The notes: generated from the sequence alone by a model not told the origin. 64,000 nt of DNA from Nothopassalora personata (GCA_033816765.1 CM066291.1:2666001-2730000), one strand, 5' to 3'; shown: positions 46,690-58,618, counted from the first letter of the stretch. A program made the numbers and translations.

Positions 46690-47421
46690 TGTGAATGAGA
46701 AGTGACTTGAACGAGAAGCCTGTGCGAGGGAGAAAGACCAAGAAGGAGTTGCTGGGGGGCATGGAACCTTCTTATTCTTTCCCTCGCCTCTCGATCTGCA
46801 TCAGCACATCACCACGGCCTACGAGCTCGACAGCTCCACCGCTTTCGAATGCATGGGACCTGCATATCGAGACCATCCCACAAATGGTAATTAGCTGGTT
46901 ATTCGATGGCCAAGTATGGCAAGGACGCTCTGGGAATCAAGGCAAACGAGCATTGCCGATGCAGTGCCGGCTGCATAAGATTGCTAAATGGCTTCCTAAG
47001 AGTTGGAAATCGTCTTCCGACGCTGCAGGACGAGGTGGTTGGTGGGGCAGGAGGACTAAGCACAGCGGAATTCTCCGCGAAGTCTTTCGTCTCGTGATTT
47101 TCGGCGATATTGGCATCCCTCATTTGTTCCCTAGGGCATCAAGTCTCACATGCTGGGCCCTGAGCGCTGGAAGAAGACTTGAGAATGCAGTTGTCAATGC
47201 AACGGCGAGAGGAATAGGTAGGAAGTTGTGACCGGCTTCGACCGGATAGAAAACATGCCAAGTCTTTCTTAGTATCCGGCCCGGCTAATAAATGGCCAAC
47301 CCGGGCCCGCAAGCAGAACAGAACGTTCACGAGCTGTTAACACCTCAACTTTGAGTCGAGCATCATCAGCCGTCACATCCACCGCAGTTGCTCGATCATA
47401 GTGGATGGACCGGTCGCGATC
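46690..47421. promoter_or_regulatory. Divergent promoter region of WrbA-like and GPATCH11 genes
   Basis: 732 bp between two head-to-head starts. A 178-codon plus-strand frame at 46695-47231 fills much of it but has no motif and starts inside the WrbA leader, so I treat it as chance. Confidence 0.45.
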
Positions 47422-48357
47422 ATGGCGGCCGACGACGATGAGGATGACTACCTCCATATGACATTTGAGGAAGCGCCTGCCACGAAAGAAACTTCTCTGC
47501 AGCGCACAGCACGCCTGAAGCGTGAAGCCGCGGAACGAGGTAAGACGAAATCCAAAGCAGAGCGTGAAGAAGAAGCGCGTGAGAAGCGCGAGCAAGCTCT
47601 TGCCACCGAGCTTGATACCTCAAACAAAGGTGCGAGAATGATGGCGAAAATGGGTTTCAAGGGTGGCGCTCTTGGCAAGTCTGAAGGCGCAAGGACTAGG
47701 CCCATTGAGATCAATATGAAGGAGGATCGAGGTGGAATTGGCATGGAGAGTGAGCAGAAGCGCAAAGTTCGCGAAGCCGCTGAAGCAGTACAAGATCAGG
47801 TCAAGCGAACGAAGTTGACCGAGTCCGAGTATCGAGAGCGGAGTAGAACAGAGAGGGAGGAGAGGCGCCAAGAAGGTCAATGGTGGTCCGCTATGCGACT
47901 TCTTGAGGGCTTCGAGGAGGATGGTGTGCCCAAGTCATCCGCTGATCACACTGCCAAGGATGACCAGCCGACAGAGTCGAAGACGTCCGGCAGGAACAAT
48001 CCGCCTTTGTCGTCCATCAACATTCTTCGGCGGCCGCTCGCAAAGTCTAGACTGGAGAAGGAACGCGAAAGACGCATGCGATTCGACTTGGCGCTGAGTC
48101 TTTCGCGGCGAGCAGACTACGACGACCCTGACGCCGATAAGGACGACAAGCTGACTTCTGGCACTGAAATTGAAGAAGATCTTGAAGAAGATGACGCCGA
48201 GCTGAACGAGTTCGAAGCCCTACCGGTCGGCGAGAGGCTCGAGAAGATCTTGACTCACCTTCGAGAGAAGTACAATTACTGCTTCTGGTGCAAGTATCGC
48301 TACCCGAATGAAGGCATGGAGGACTGTCCAGGTCTGACAGAAGACGAGCATGGCTGA
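47422..48357 (+). CDS. GPATCH11: G-patch domain protein, GPATCH11/CCDC75 homologue
   Basis: Nuclear G-patch protein; such proteins recruit and activate DEAH-box RNA helicases. 311 aa without introns, starting at ATG 47422 (MAADDDEDDYLHMTFEE), which matches the acidic family N-terminus. A basic coiled-coil stretch (KREAAERGKTKSKAEREEEA) precedes the G-patch NKGARMMAKMGFKGGALGKS (residues about 68-87). Another charged helical region follows. The C-terminal zinc-like module (DUF4187 type) reads YNYCFWCKYRYPNEGMEDC then PGLTEDEHG, with Cys pairs and the acidic end typical of this family. A GTG codon 21 bases upstream is in frame but not needed. Confidence 0.92.
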   Translation: MAADDDEDDYLHMTFEEAPATKETSLQRTARLKREAAERGKTKSKAEREEEAREKREQALATELDTSNKGARMMAKMGFKGGALGKSEGARTRPIEINMKEDRGGIGMESEQKRKVREAAEAVQDQVKRTKLTESEYRERSRTEREERRQEGQWWSAMRLLEGFEEDGVPKSSADHTAKDDQPTESKTSGRNNPPLSSINILRRPLAKSRLEKERERRMRFDLALSLSRRADYDDPDADKDDKLTSGTEIEEDLEEDDAELNEFEALPVGERLEKILTHLREKYNYCFWCKYRYPNEGMEDCPGLTEDEHG

Positions 48358-49856
48358 ACAACTTTCATGCCGTGACACGAGTGCGCTGACACCAGGCCGT
48401 CATCCTTCTTCAATGCCTCACACTATTCAACAGCGAAGTATGATGAGCGATGTGCTGTTGATAAATGCGGTCAAGGTGACGAGAACATAGCGTAACAGCA
48501 GCAAGGCGTTTGAGAAGTTATTCATCACGCTGTTGCAGATGTCACTCCGCGAAGATTTGTCCCCATGAGGTGTAGAATGGATCTCCGATACATTAGCCTC
48601 ATCGATACCTCAACGCCCGCCGCCGTGCCCATGCTGTGCAGAAAACATAGAGGCGCATTATGCCTCACGCAAGTTGCTGTACTCAATGCAGCTCTCTAGA
48701 CCTGCGACAGATTCGCCCGGCGAAGTATGCAGTAAATAGGACGATGCGTTCGGTGCCAATGAGCTTAATCAGCAGCCCGAGATTCGACATCTGGCAGTTT
48801 AAACAACGAGCTTCCTCCGAACGATCCCAGAAGGATGATTTTGTACAGTCGAGACTCTCGAGGACTGCGCAGATCCGGCTCAACCTTGCGAAGCACAGAG
48901 CTAGCCTTGCAAGACTTCATGCTAGCCCCGTGGTTCAGCAGTAGTCACTGGGGTAGTTTCCACTTGTTAGCTGTGGCAAAGGCAAATCCGGCATCTTCTC
49001 TCTACGGTCATCCAGGGTCTTAAGGCGCACGCGACTGTGCGATCGCATGTCAGTCACCCGCTCCTTGGAACCAGACTGCAGCACACCAAGAGGTAGTAGC
49101 ATAATGGCACTTCGAGATCCTCAAGTACCTCAATGCAGTGTGACGCTTCTGCGGTAGCCCCAGGCGACAGATTGTATACAGTATTGGAAGACTGCGTCAC
49201 AGCGGCAGTGAGCATGTTTCTTCTGCAAGCCACAGCAGGAGAGATGACATAACCGCAGACGACAGACGGAACTATGGCGTTCAGAGGCGTTCTGGCCAAT
49301 ATGGAAAGTCCCTTCGTACACCAAAATGCAAATGCCGCAGTGTGATCATTTCTCCATGATTGGAGCACGGTCGAGTGTACCAGCGGTCCAACCTGATGTG
49401 GCTTGCCTTCCTTTGCCGACACCGCCAGCGAAGGCACCGATTCGCGGCCACCGTATCATGGACGATCAGCAAACTTGCGAAAAGTGTGCGCCACCACAAT
49501 ACTAACGTTATGCTTAAGCAGTCCCTGCGGAGAATGATCTGCAAGCCATTACTTCTTCAGGCAGGACAAGAGGCGCACGATGTGACGCTACCGAGGTCGA
49601 CCAGCTCCCAAGTCCTGCAGGCTCAAGGCATCTTGCCCTCCAGGGCTGTTGCGAGAGAAGCCATTTCGTCCTCGCTTGCACTATCAGGAACACATGATGT
49701 TCACTGGGTCGCGTTTACTAACACCGCAACGTAGATTGGACCGTCATTTTTACCGAGGAACTTTGTTCGTACCGATGTTTACGATCGACTAGGTCTTGCC
49801 CAGAGCAGGCTGAGCGCTCGCACGCAGATGGCGCTCGTAGCACTGCATCTCAGAGG
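48358..49856. other. Intergenic, no supported gene
   Basis: 1.5 kb between the GPATCH11 gene and the peroxidase gene. Short frames on both strands (the longest 127 codons at 49054-49437, minus) show no recognisable features. It likely contains the regulated promoter of the peroxidase. Confidence 0.45.
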
Positions 49857-49866
49857 TATATAAAAA
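49857..49866 (+). promoter_or_regulatory. TATA box of the peroxidase gene
   Basis: TATATAAAAA lies 72 bp before the start codon of the secreted peroxidase gene, a good position for a fungal core promoter with a short leader. TATA boxes are typical of strongly regulated secreted-protein genes. Confidence 0.6.
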
Positions 49867-49937
49867 TGACTTACGAACGTTTCGTGCGACTACATTTTCA
49901 ACAGCCTTGCACATTCCGACATCAGCACTGATTCGCC

Positions 49938-51221
49938 ATGAGATTCACTGCATCTCAAGCTCTGCTCGCACTCGCACCTCTAGCATCTGCCTTCCCAGCT
50001 GCAGTCTATGAGGCACTTCAGAACGACCCTACTATTCAGGCACGATCAGCCGAGATTCTCGCTGAACGACAACTCGCTGCCGACTCTGCCACTGCTATCT
50101 TCGAGGCGGTTCCAACCTTCGATGAAGAGGGACAATTCATCGATGTCGGCCCAGGAAGCGGTCATGAGTGGGCAGCGCCAGGACCCAACGACGTTAGAGG
50201 CCCTTGCCCAGGTCTAAACGCATTTTCCAACCATAATTTTTTGCCCAGGTCTGGCTACGCGACTATCTCGCAATTTGTCGACGTGACAATGGAAGTCGTC
50301 GGCATGGGTCCGATCCTTGCAACTTTCCTCGCCGTTCTCGGTGCATCGATCGACGGCTCAGGAACGGCATGGAGCATCGGTGGTCCTCCCCCAGCATCCG
50401 TCGGCGGTCTTGCTCCCTTGGGCCGTGGCAATGGGTTGACTGGCTCGCACAACAAGTACGAGGGTGATGCTTCTCCATGCAAGCCGGACCTGTACGAGAC
50501 TGGAAACAATTACGAGACAATGGTCAACCAATTTCAACAGCTCATCGACGCCTCCCCAGGCGGCTTCGTCACACTCGACTCCTTGACCAAGCACCGCTCG
50601 AACCGCTTCGACACCCAGATCAAGAACAACCCCTACTTCTTCAACGGGCCCTTCACTGGAGTGCTCGTCCAGCCCGCAGCCTACACTTTCATCTACCGCT
50701 TCATGGCAAACCACTCCCGAGAGAACCCGATCGGCGAGCTCAGCTACGATGTGCTTAAGGACTGGTTCGGCGTCACTGGCGAGTCCGGTAGTTTCGTCGC
50801 CCACCAAGGCCAAGAACGCATCCCCCTCAACTGGTATAGGCGTTCGCTGACTGCCCCATACGAGTCGACTTACTTCCTCGGAGACGCCGCTGCCGCCGGT
50901 GCTCTCTACCCCAAGTTCTTCAACGTTGGCGGTAACACTGGTACCACGGACTCTTTCACCGGCGTCGACGTCTCCAATCTCAGCGGCGGTGTGTTCAACT
51001 CTGCCAGCTTGGCGGAAGGCAACAACTTTGCTTGCTTTGCTATGCAGTTTGCCGTGCAGGCCAAGCCTGATGTTGCCCTCGGTGCCCTTACTCAGCTTAC
51101 CAATGCTCTGGCACCTCTTACGAGCCAGCTGGCGTGCCCACAGCTTACAAGCATTGAGGAGGCTCAGCTCGAGAAGTTCCCTGGGTACCAGCGATCGACG
51201 AGAGATGGCATCACGAAGTAA
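49938..51221 (+). CDS. Secreted heme-thiolate peroxidase (chloroperoxidase/unspecific peroxygenase family)
   Basis: Extracellular heme enzyme that uses hydrogen peroxide to halogenate or oxygenate organic substrates. 427 aa, no introns. A signal peptide (MRFTASQALLALAPLASA) precedes a propeptide-like region. The proximal heme motif GPCPGLNAFSNHNFLPR places the Cys thiolate ligand at residue 90. The distal acid motif EGD is at 175-177, in HNKYEGDASPC. The length suggests a long-type enzyme. SASLAEGNNFACFAMQF and an ALTQLTNALAPL tail complete the domain. A potential N-glycosylation site is NHS near residue 259. A TATA box lies 72 bp upstream. Substrate unknown; such enzymes often act on plant phenolics, lipids or toxins. 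Confidence 0.92.
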   Translation: MRFTASQALLALAPLASAFPAAVYEALQNDPTIQARSAEILAERQLAADSATAIFEAVPTFDEEGQFIDVGPGSGHEWAAPGPNDVRGPCPGLNAFSNHNFLPRSGYATISQFVDVTMEVVGMGPILATFLAVLGASIDGSGTAWSIGGPPPASVGGLAPLGRGNGLTGSHNKYEGDASPCKPDLYETGNNYETMVNQFQQLIDASPGGFVTLDSLTKHRSNRFDTQIKNNPYFFNGPFTGVLVQPAAYTFIYRFMANHSRENPIGELSYDVLKDWFGVTGESGSFVAHQGQERIPLNWYRRSLTAPYESTYFLGDAAAAGALYPKFFNVGGNTGTTDSFTGVDVSNLSGGVFNSASLAEGNNFACFAMQFAVQAKPDVALGALTQLTNALAPLTSQLACPQLTSIEEAQLEKFPGYQRSTRDGITK

Positions 51222-51798
51222 GATAGCGTCCTTGGTTGTTTTGTGGCAGAATTTTGTATATAACGTTATGAATTATGAATCCTTGGCCGTGGTAAGGCGC
51301 AGATATAATGTGAGACGTGAGCTTCACATCCCAACTTTGCGCCTTTCTCCCTTCCCATCATGATCCCTTCCAAGCCTAAAGCATAGCTCTCTCGTTGTTC
51401 GACGGCTGGTCACCAAAGGACGATGCCTTTTACTTGATGCTGGCTGGCTGTGTCCCAGCAGTTCTTTGGATGCCAAGCCACTAGCGCGCTTTCTTGCACT
51501 TTCTTATAGCTAGCTGTTCTTCGCATTCTCGTAGATCCTTCTCAATACATCAATCTACTCACATTATCTCTTTTCTCAATGCTCTCTCGAGGCGAGCCTT
51601 CGTCCATCGGTGTCCTGATGTCGTTATGCGGAGCTCGTCTCGCGACATTCATTTTAGAGTCAAAACATCTGTTAGGTTTACCAGTGACAGTCAGCTACAG
51701 CACGAACGACAGAATCAACAGAAGAGGACCATAGTCTGAGTAGAACAGCTCCGCTTCCCGAGAAATCGAGAAAAAGCTACAGCTACTGGTGTAGTCTT
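51222..51798. other. Intergenic, no gene seen
   Basis: About 580 bp between the peroxidase gene and the lipase remnant. One 81-codon frame without features. Confidence 0.5.
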
Positions 51799-52926
51799 AT
51801 GAATACCGAGCACTTCCGTAGCGTGAAGCATCTATCTGCAGTCGGCGGAGGGTGCTCCAGTAGTGCGAGCCCTTCGTCCGCAACAAATTCGTCTTGGTTG
51901 TCCTTCAATCCGGCCGCACTTCCACCAGACGTGCTAGCACAATCATTCGTCTCTTTCCACACAGCCTACAGCTCCCGCGCCATAATTTGCAACCCAAGCT
52001 ACCGCTACCAGCTCGGCGCCGCGCAAGAAGAGCTGATATCGAGCATCGAGTTCTTCCTCGTAGAAGGATTCCTCCTCTCCACCTACATCGTCTCCTCAAC
52101 CCGACTACGAAGCCGATGCTGCCTTTCGGGCGTAGCTACGCTTGATAGCAAGCGTGCCGTTCGCGCCTTCAAGGAGCTCGGCTTCAGCATCAACAACCCA
52201 TCAATCGTGGGCTACGGCTACTCAGGCGGCTCTGTCCCATCCGGCTGGATCGCTCAAATTCAAAGCGCTACGCCCCAGAGTGAACATTAAAGGCTGTGCC
52301 CTCAGTGGCACAGACGCGGACTTAGTCGTCACAGCCCTTTACATCGATAACACAGCTTTCAGCCGATTCCTACGCGCCGCGTTTGGTGGGATGAGCAAGC
52401 CGAATGCCTATGCAGTGGAGCTGAGACCGATTATCCAGTCGATGGGGACGCCGTATGGACAGGGCAAGTTCAATTTTGCGAATGAGAACTGTGCGCCGGC
52501 GAATTTCATTAACTTTCTTGAGATGTCGAATCTCAGTAATGTTGTTGGGAGTTTCGGAGATCAGCTGTACTATCAGCCTGCCATTGTATATGTCTTGAGG
52601 CAGCAGAAGATGGGAAAAGCAGGAATGAGACGCCGATTGTGCCGGTCTATGTCTTCCATGCCTCGTATGACGAGGTCATTCCCTACAGCAACGCTACTAC
52701 TTTGGCCGACTCCAAGAGCAACAACGGCGCTGCTGTCAAATTTGTCACGTTCGCTAATGGTGGCCATCTCACGACCGAGATTCTCGGTTTCGTTGGTGCG
52801 TACCAATTTTTTCAGAGTGCTTTTGCTGGAACGGCTGCGAAGAGAGGATGCACTCGCTCGACGACATTGAACGACACTCTCGATCCCATTGCGTTGGGTG
52901 CGAGCCTCGAGCCGCCTGCCGGTTGA
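51799..52926 (+). pseudogene. Secretory lipase (LIP family) pseudogene with several frameshifts
   Basis: Remnant of a secreted triacylglycerol lipase of the fungal LIP family (PF03583 type, as in CalA). Pieces in different frames line up in family order. The first part runs 51799-52090. A piece PDYEADAAFRA near 52097-52128 ends in a stop. LDSKRAVRAFKELGFSINN then leads to the nucleophile motif GYGYSGGS (52211-52235). KGCALSGTDADLVVTALYID follows from about 52290. The catalytic Asp region ASYDEVIPYSN and His region NGGHLTTEILG (52655-52790) come last. At least four frame changes, near 52093, 52130, 52280 and 52615 (the last at an A run), have no splice-site logic. The ORF start lacks a signal peptide. 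Not expressible as a full enzyme. Confidence 0.75.
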
Positions 52927-53502
52927 GTTGCGAGCACGTTCTCGGTATTTTGGGCTTTGGGTCGGCTCCAGCCCGTGTTACGGTCATCCTTTCGAAAGTG
53001 GATCATGAGCGTATCTATGGTCTCCGCCCAGAGCCATCAGAGTTACGTCCTTACTTCTCCCCCCAATCGTGCAGCTCAGCTTCGGCAGCTTCCTAGAGAA
53101 CGGCATGGACGACCTCGTACATGGCTCTTTCCGTACCTTCCTGAAAATTCATTGTCAGGAATCCATCGGTGCTTGCGAACAAGAACGATAAGCAGTCAAG
53201 GCCCAAGGCGAAGTAGGCGAAGTCAGCCGTACGGTTCTTCTACCAACGCAATTCCGTGGGGAATAGAGAGTAGCTGCACCGGTGATCAGCGCCGAGTATC
53301 TTGCCACTGCTGGGAAATGACCTGATCTCTAATCCCCGAACCTCGGGAAGCGCAGAGGCGAAGCAGGTCATATATGACTGTCACACTTAGATCCTAACTG
53401 AATCCCACACTCCGAGCGGTTCGCGCTGTATTGGCAGTGCTTTTCGCTCTGAAGCCGATGGTCTCCAGCGAAGTGCTGAGCTAGTATAATGTCTTCGATG
53501 TC
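52927..53502. other. Intergenic, no gene seen
   Basis: About 580 bp between two pseudogenes that converge here. No recognisable frame. Confidence 0.5.
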
Positions 53503-55135
53503 CTAATAGGGCTTGAATGAGCCAGCGAAGTTGCCAAGATTCAAGCCCAATGCGAGGCTGTACTCTTTTGCCAGCAAGGAGACAGATCCATCATTGGACC
53601 TTAGCAATGGCTTATTGAGCATGTACTGTCCGGATACCACGAGGTCAATACCAGTCCAAGACTCGCTTAAGGCACCGGAGAACCGCCCTGCTTGGTACAA
53701 ATGTGCCGCTGCCAACACGATGCTCATGTTCGAGCAGAGAAGAGCGCGGAGATCCTGTAGATCGTTAGTGTGCTGCTGGACTAGTTTACTCAACAATAGC
53801 CATAGAGCATATCGAATGGTCAAGGACAGGAAAACAAGGACCTTTGCGGAATCATCGACTTGCGTCCAACCCCCAGCAATTCCAGCCCGTCACTCCATTT
53901 CGATCATTTCAATCTTCAATAGATCTTTTTTGCTTTCGATTAATGCCTCGAGCCCAGGAGCGCTATGGGGTTCCCCGTCGCGGTCCCGCGAGAGACGGAA
54001 AGTGCTAATCTCGTCGGGAGCGTGGTGCCGGACGGCCTGAGAGAAGTGGCGAGAACTCTCGAAAGCCGCTGCCAAGATCACACTGAAGGGCATAGTAGCT
54101 GTCGCAATAAATACCTGTCAAGGCCACCACACCAATGCCCAGAGCCTTCGACTTGATGGAGGCAATAAGGCATGACGTGTATCTATCCAACATTGGGCGA
54201 GTGTGGCGACTGAGAGAATACAGGTCATGCATCATCGACTCCAGACCAGGTCGACACGCAAGCAAAACGAATGTGAAAGAATGGCGCAGGACATTGGCGG
54301 AAGCCGGTCCTGTTGCAGCACTTGGGGTTGCAGTTTCAGACGCATTGCCGTACTAGATCACCCTTTGCATGTGCAGAAGGTCCTTCATGGCAAGCAAGCC
54401 ATCAGAAATGAATTGTTTCGCCTGGTTCGTGAACGCTTCATCGCGAATCTCGCCGCTGCCGCTGCCGATGCCGTGCGCCTGAGATGACCGAGTCACATCA
54501 TCGACCCAGGCTTCGTCGAGCGCTTGGATGACGAGGTCGAAGTCGCTGGCGCTTGGGTAATCGGCACCATGTTGGCCATCCAAAATGCCACTCAGATGCA
54601 TAGCATCGCTCGCAGTCCTGCAAGCAGTCCGCAGGCTAAGTCATCCCCCCCCCCCCCGTGATATACTTTTCAAAGGGTTGATAAAGGTTTGCCATGTCTT
54701 TGAGGTCATTGGCGAGCTCCGGCTTCTTCTTCTTCCTCTTCGGTCGTCTAGCTTTGTGCTCCTCGCGCAGAATATCCAAGACTTGAACCAGTATTTGCAG
54801 GACGTGTTGGTGACTGGCGTTTGTCTCTGCGAGATCAGAGGGTGTACTTGATGCTGTCGCTAGAGACCCGTAGAACTCCGCACATAACGTCCGTCCAGTG
54901 ATTGCATCCTTTGTGAGGTCCAGAATCTCGAGTGGGATCTCGATGAGTGGCTACGATGCGCTCTGCATAGGCGACAAGGTCTGCAGCCCGTATCTTTTTC
55001 GCGGCGCGAGATTTGGTCGGACGTTTCGAGGTACCGTTGTTGCATGCTGTCGGCAGATCCGACAAGCCATCGGACCAGCATGTCTGTGCCAGCCTTGTAG
55101 CGCTTGTACGTGCTGACCAATGTCGGCTCTGACAT
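53503..55135 (-). pseudogene. DUF6604-like protein remnant
   Basis: Large fungal protein of unknown function, judged from an N-terminal DUF6604-like pattern. Minus-strand pieces are in successive frames. From 55135: MSEPTLVSTYKRYKAGTDML and VRWLVGSA. Then KSRAAKKIRAADLVAYAERI in a second frame, and IEIPLEILDLTKDAITGRTL plus CAEFYGSLATASSTPSDLAE in a third, ending in a Lys-rich stretch. A run of 13 C (plus strand, 54645-54657) breaks the frame again. 54601-54353 and 53823-53503 carry further protein-like segments, for example ALLCSNMSIVLAAAHLYQAG. Some frame changes could be introns, but the first two lack splice sites. I assign the family from memory with moderate certainty. Confidence 0.5.
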
Positions 55136-55430
55136 CTTCAGGTCGTGCTGTGGTATTCCGGTAGTTTTGGCGAGATTGGTGGAAAATGATGGTGGATGGT
55201 GGATGTTTGAGAATGTTCCAAAGCGGCGGAAGGCGCCGGCTTATGACTCTTGACACATGTCGCATTCACTGCGTTTGCACTCGAGACGGGATTTGGCGAG
55301 CCACGCAGTTCTCGAGGTAGTGGGATCTCCTCAACTGTGGCACGATTCACCCCAAACGCTGAAGAAACTCCCCAACTCCTTGCCAACCTCACGACCCGAC
55401 CCTCATGTTGCTGCTTTTTGGCCTTCTTCC

Positions 55431-55950
55431 CTACGCCGGCCTCCTCTCCACAAACTTCTTCAAGTCCTCCCTCGTCGCCACACCCAATACAAACCTCCTT
55501 CCGCCATCAGTCACAACCGCAAAATCCTGCTTCTCCCCACTATCACCCTCAAAGAAAGCCTCCAGATCCTCCAGCCTCGTCTCCATCGTGATCAGCCGGT
55601 ACTTCTTCCCCTTCCTCTTGAACTTGATCATTGCCTGTTCCACGTGATCGGTATCTTTAACTTTTCCTTGTTTGAGGAGTTGCTGGAGGTGTGGAATGGA
55701 GATGTAGCCGAGGAGGGATTTGTCCTCCGGGGAGATGACGGTGAGGTGGGTGTAGTCGCGCTCGTAGGCGGCCAGGAGGGCGGAGGAGATGGAGGAGTAG
55801 GGTGAAGTTGAGAGGGCGGGCGGGGGATCGAGGTCTTCTACTGTGGCCTAGGAGGAGTTAGTGTGATGGAATTGGCGTGGAGGTGTTGGGGGAACGTACA
55901 CCTCTGTACTTGTTTGCCCATGGTGAGGGCTGTCGTGCTGCTGTTGCCAT
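55431..55950 (-). CDS. CBS-domain protein, small
   Basis: Small protein made of a pair of CBS motifs, which usually bind adenosine nucleotides and act as energy or ligand sensors. No catalytic domain is attached. Exons are 55950-55900 and 55847-55431 with a 52-bp intron (GTACGT donor), encoding 155 aa. The splice yields WANKYRGATVEDLDPPPALS, a typical family start. First motif: SSALLAAYERDYTHLTVISP with GYISIPHLQQLL. Second: RLITMETRLEDLEAFFEG followed by FAVVTDGGRRFVLGVATRED. It is divergent from the mitochondrial phosphate carrier, with 213 bp between start codons. Confidence 0.85.
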
Positions 55951-56163
55951 GGCTGTTTCTGATAACGTGTCAATGGCAACCGACAGTGTACTGTGCGCCA
56001 AGCGTGCGGGATGTTGTTGTTGTAAGTGACGGTGACGTGAGGTGACGTGGATGGAGCTCGAGCTCTCGGCTATTGCTGATGGATGCTATGCAATTCCATA
56101 TGGATACTGTACAGTGAATGAAGCCGACGACAGCAACTTCATAATACTGTAACCACCGCAACA
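55951..56163. promoter_or_regulatory. Short bidirectional promoter region (CBS gene / phosphate carrier)
   Basis: Only 213 bp separate the two start codons, so the genes probably share a bidirectional promoter. An 11-bp alternating purine/pyrimidine stretch near 56026-56045 (gtgacggtgacgtgaggtgacg) contains CRE-like TGACG cores. Confidence 0.5.
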
Positions 56164-57477
56164 ATGTCGCTCTTCCCGTCGATGAGCGCTCTTGGCGCGA
56201 CTTTCGGACACGCTTCGCCCTACTCGCTCAACAGACAACAAGCAATCCCACAGCCCAAGTCGATCGAACACCTCTACTCCGCCTGGGACGTCGCCGAAGA
56301 CGGGAAGCAAAAGGCACAGCAGCTGAGCGACGCAGCCGCGGCAGAGGTCGCGAAAGCGTCGCAGGTCGCCCAGGACAAAGTCGGCAAGATTGAGCTCTAC
56401 AGCCCGAAATACTACGCAACATGGTGAGATACGCCACCACTCCACCCCACCCTTGAAGCTCGCGACTAAAACCACCACCACCACAGCACCTTCGGCGGCC
56501 TGATGGCCTGCGGCCTCACGCACTGGGGCGTGACACCCCTCGACCTCGTCAAATGCCGTCGCCAAGTCGACTCCAAGCTCTACAAAGGCAACTTCGACGG
56601 CTGGCGCACCATAATCCGGGGCGAGGGCTACGCAGGTCTCTACACCGGCGGCTCTCCCACCTTCTTCGGCTACTCGATTCAAGGCGCGTTGAAGTACGGC
56701 TGCTACGAGTTCTTCAAGAAATTCTACTCGGACCTTGCTGGTGAGGAGAATGCCGCGCGCTACAAGACTTGGATTTACCTCGCTGGTTCAGCGTCTGCCG
56801 AGTTCTTTGCGGATATTGGGCTTTGTCCGCTGGAGGCGGTGAAAGTCAGGATGCAGACGACCATGCCGCCGTTTGCGACGGGGACGGTCAATGGGCTTTC
56901 GAAGATCGTCGCCGAGGAGGGTGTTGCTGGGTAAGTCATCTCACGTCATGGCTGTGACTGTGCCATGCTGACGCTACCAGACTCTACAAAGGCATCGCAC
57001 CTCTCTGGGGACGTCAAATCCCCTACACCATGATGAAATTCGCCTCCTTCGAGACCATTGTCGAAATGATCTACCACCGACTTCCGGGCACCAAATCCGA
57101 CTACTCCAAGGCTGCTCAGACTGGTGTTGCGTTCACTGGTGGCTACCTCGCTGGAATCCTCTGCGCTATCATTTCTCACCCTGCAGATGTCATGGTCAGC
57201 AAGCTCAACACGAACCGTCAGAAGGGCGAGTCCTTCGGTGGTGCGACTTCCAGGATTTACAAGGATATTGGATTTGGCGGGCTGTGGAGTGGTCTGCCTG
57301 TTCGGTAAGTCGGAACCCATCCATGTGAGGGAGATCAGGGCTAATACGTGCGTGCACTGCAGTATCGTCATGATCGGTACCCTGACCGGCCTGCAATGGA
57401 TGATCTACGACTCCTTCAAGATCTTCATGGGTCTGCCCACGACTGGCGGTGGCGGCGAGAAGAAGGAGCAGAAGTGA
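56164..57477 (+). CDS. PIC2: Mitochondrial phosphate carrier (SLC25A3/PIC2 type)
   Basis: Inner-membrane carrier that imports phosphate (and in yeast Pic2 also copper) into the matrix. Exons are 56164-56423, 56487-56930, 56981-57304 and 57363-57477 (introns 63, 50 and 58 bp), encoding 380 aa. About 80 residues of N-terminal extension precede [18 protein letters not shown]. The three carrier repeats carry the signature P-x-D/E-x-V-K/R as [20 protein letters not shown] and [10 protein letters not shown] (the last relaxed, as in this subfamily). [20 protein letters not shown] is the phosphate-carrier signature. Splice sites restore the frame at each junction, with a CTAAT branch site in the last intron. 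Similarity is closer in feel to Pic2 than Mir1, but I could not test this. Confidence 0.93.
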
Positions 57478-58618
57478 TGGGCCAGTGTCAGCGCTTCAAA
57501 TTAACCACAGAGACAGATGCCGCGATGTGAATCGCCTGCACCCGCATCCCAGAAATCACATACCAATCACGTATCCTCACGCCGCAATGAACACTCCACT
57601 CAAGACTCTATTCCAGGACGTACCGCCTCCTGAGCCTTAGCTCTCACCAATCTCTCAAAGCCGCAAGCGCATCTTCCATCGATGCTTGTCTGAGCCAGTG
57701 GAGACCCCTCTCTGCTTGCGCTATGCGTGCAATCGTCTCGTCGAGTCGTAGCTTCAAGCACGCCTCATCACCGCAGTCGTTGATCTTTGCATCCCTCGCT
57801 GATCCATCGATCTCGTCGCTCTTCTAGCTTGTTCGCCAAAACACGTAGTAACATTGCCTATGCTGACTTCCACTCACCAACACTGCCGTGAGATCTGCAT
57901 GCTACAAAAAGTTTGCTCTACTTCGGCATCGTCAAAGGGCGCGCCCCTTAGCTGATCCATCGATCCCTCGAGCCTGCTTTGATGATAGTTGATATTTGTC
58001 CTCCAGTCCGTCTGAATGAAGTCTTATCATGGAATCTCAGGGAAAGTGTGTTGATACTATCTCCCCGAGAACGATCCTCACATCATCATCCTCCCCCTCC
58101 CCCAACGAGGCCCTCACAGTTACATAGTGAACATTACCGAGACCTACTCCTGCTCCGGGTCTCGTGCAGGTGGTCTTGCACACAGACGGGGTGGACCCAC
58201 ACGACTTCGGGCCCAGTTAGCAACGGAGGTAGTGTCGATGGAACGCATCAAGGGCTGTGTGACACGGTGTTGATGCCGCTGTGATGGTGGGGGAAAGAGG
58301 CTTGAAAAGCTGTTTAGAGATATGTTGTGGGCAGCCTAAGAATCTATAACATAATAAGACGCGTAATATTCTGGTTTGCTTGGTATAGTTCTCGCTGCGC
58401 ACGCTACGTTCGAGCCAAACCCTCTGTCTGCAGTACGAAGCGAACGGCTCGGCGGCTGACCGAAACTGACTTCTCCGCGGATGCAGGTTTGCAGACTTCA
58501 ATACTGTGTCGGGAGCGCTTTGCGTCTTGTACGGAGATGCATGTGATGCATGCCGTTGTGTTACTGTACTAGCGCCGGATGTGCCGGATGTGCTCCGGAT
58601 CCGCTCCACGGGTAGGAA
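57478..58618. other. Intergenic, no gene seen
   Basis: 1.1 kb between the phosphate carrier and the transposon copy. No recognisable frame. The last eight bases (58611-58618, ggtaggaa) are the left target duplication of the transposon. Confidence 0.5.

Noticed and set aside
46695..47231. 178-codon plus-strand frame between two divergent genes
   Set aside because: No motif, composition near random, and it sits in a promoter region.
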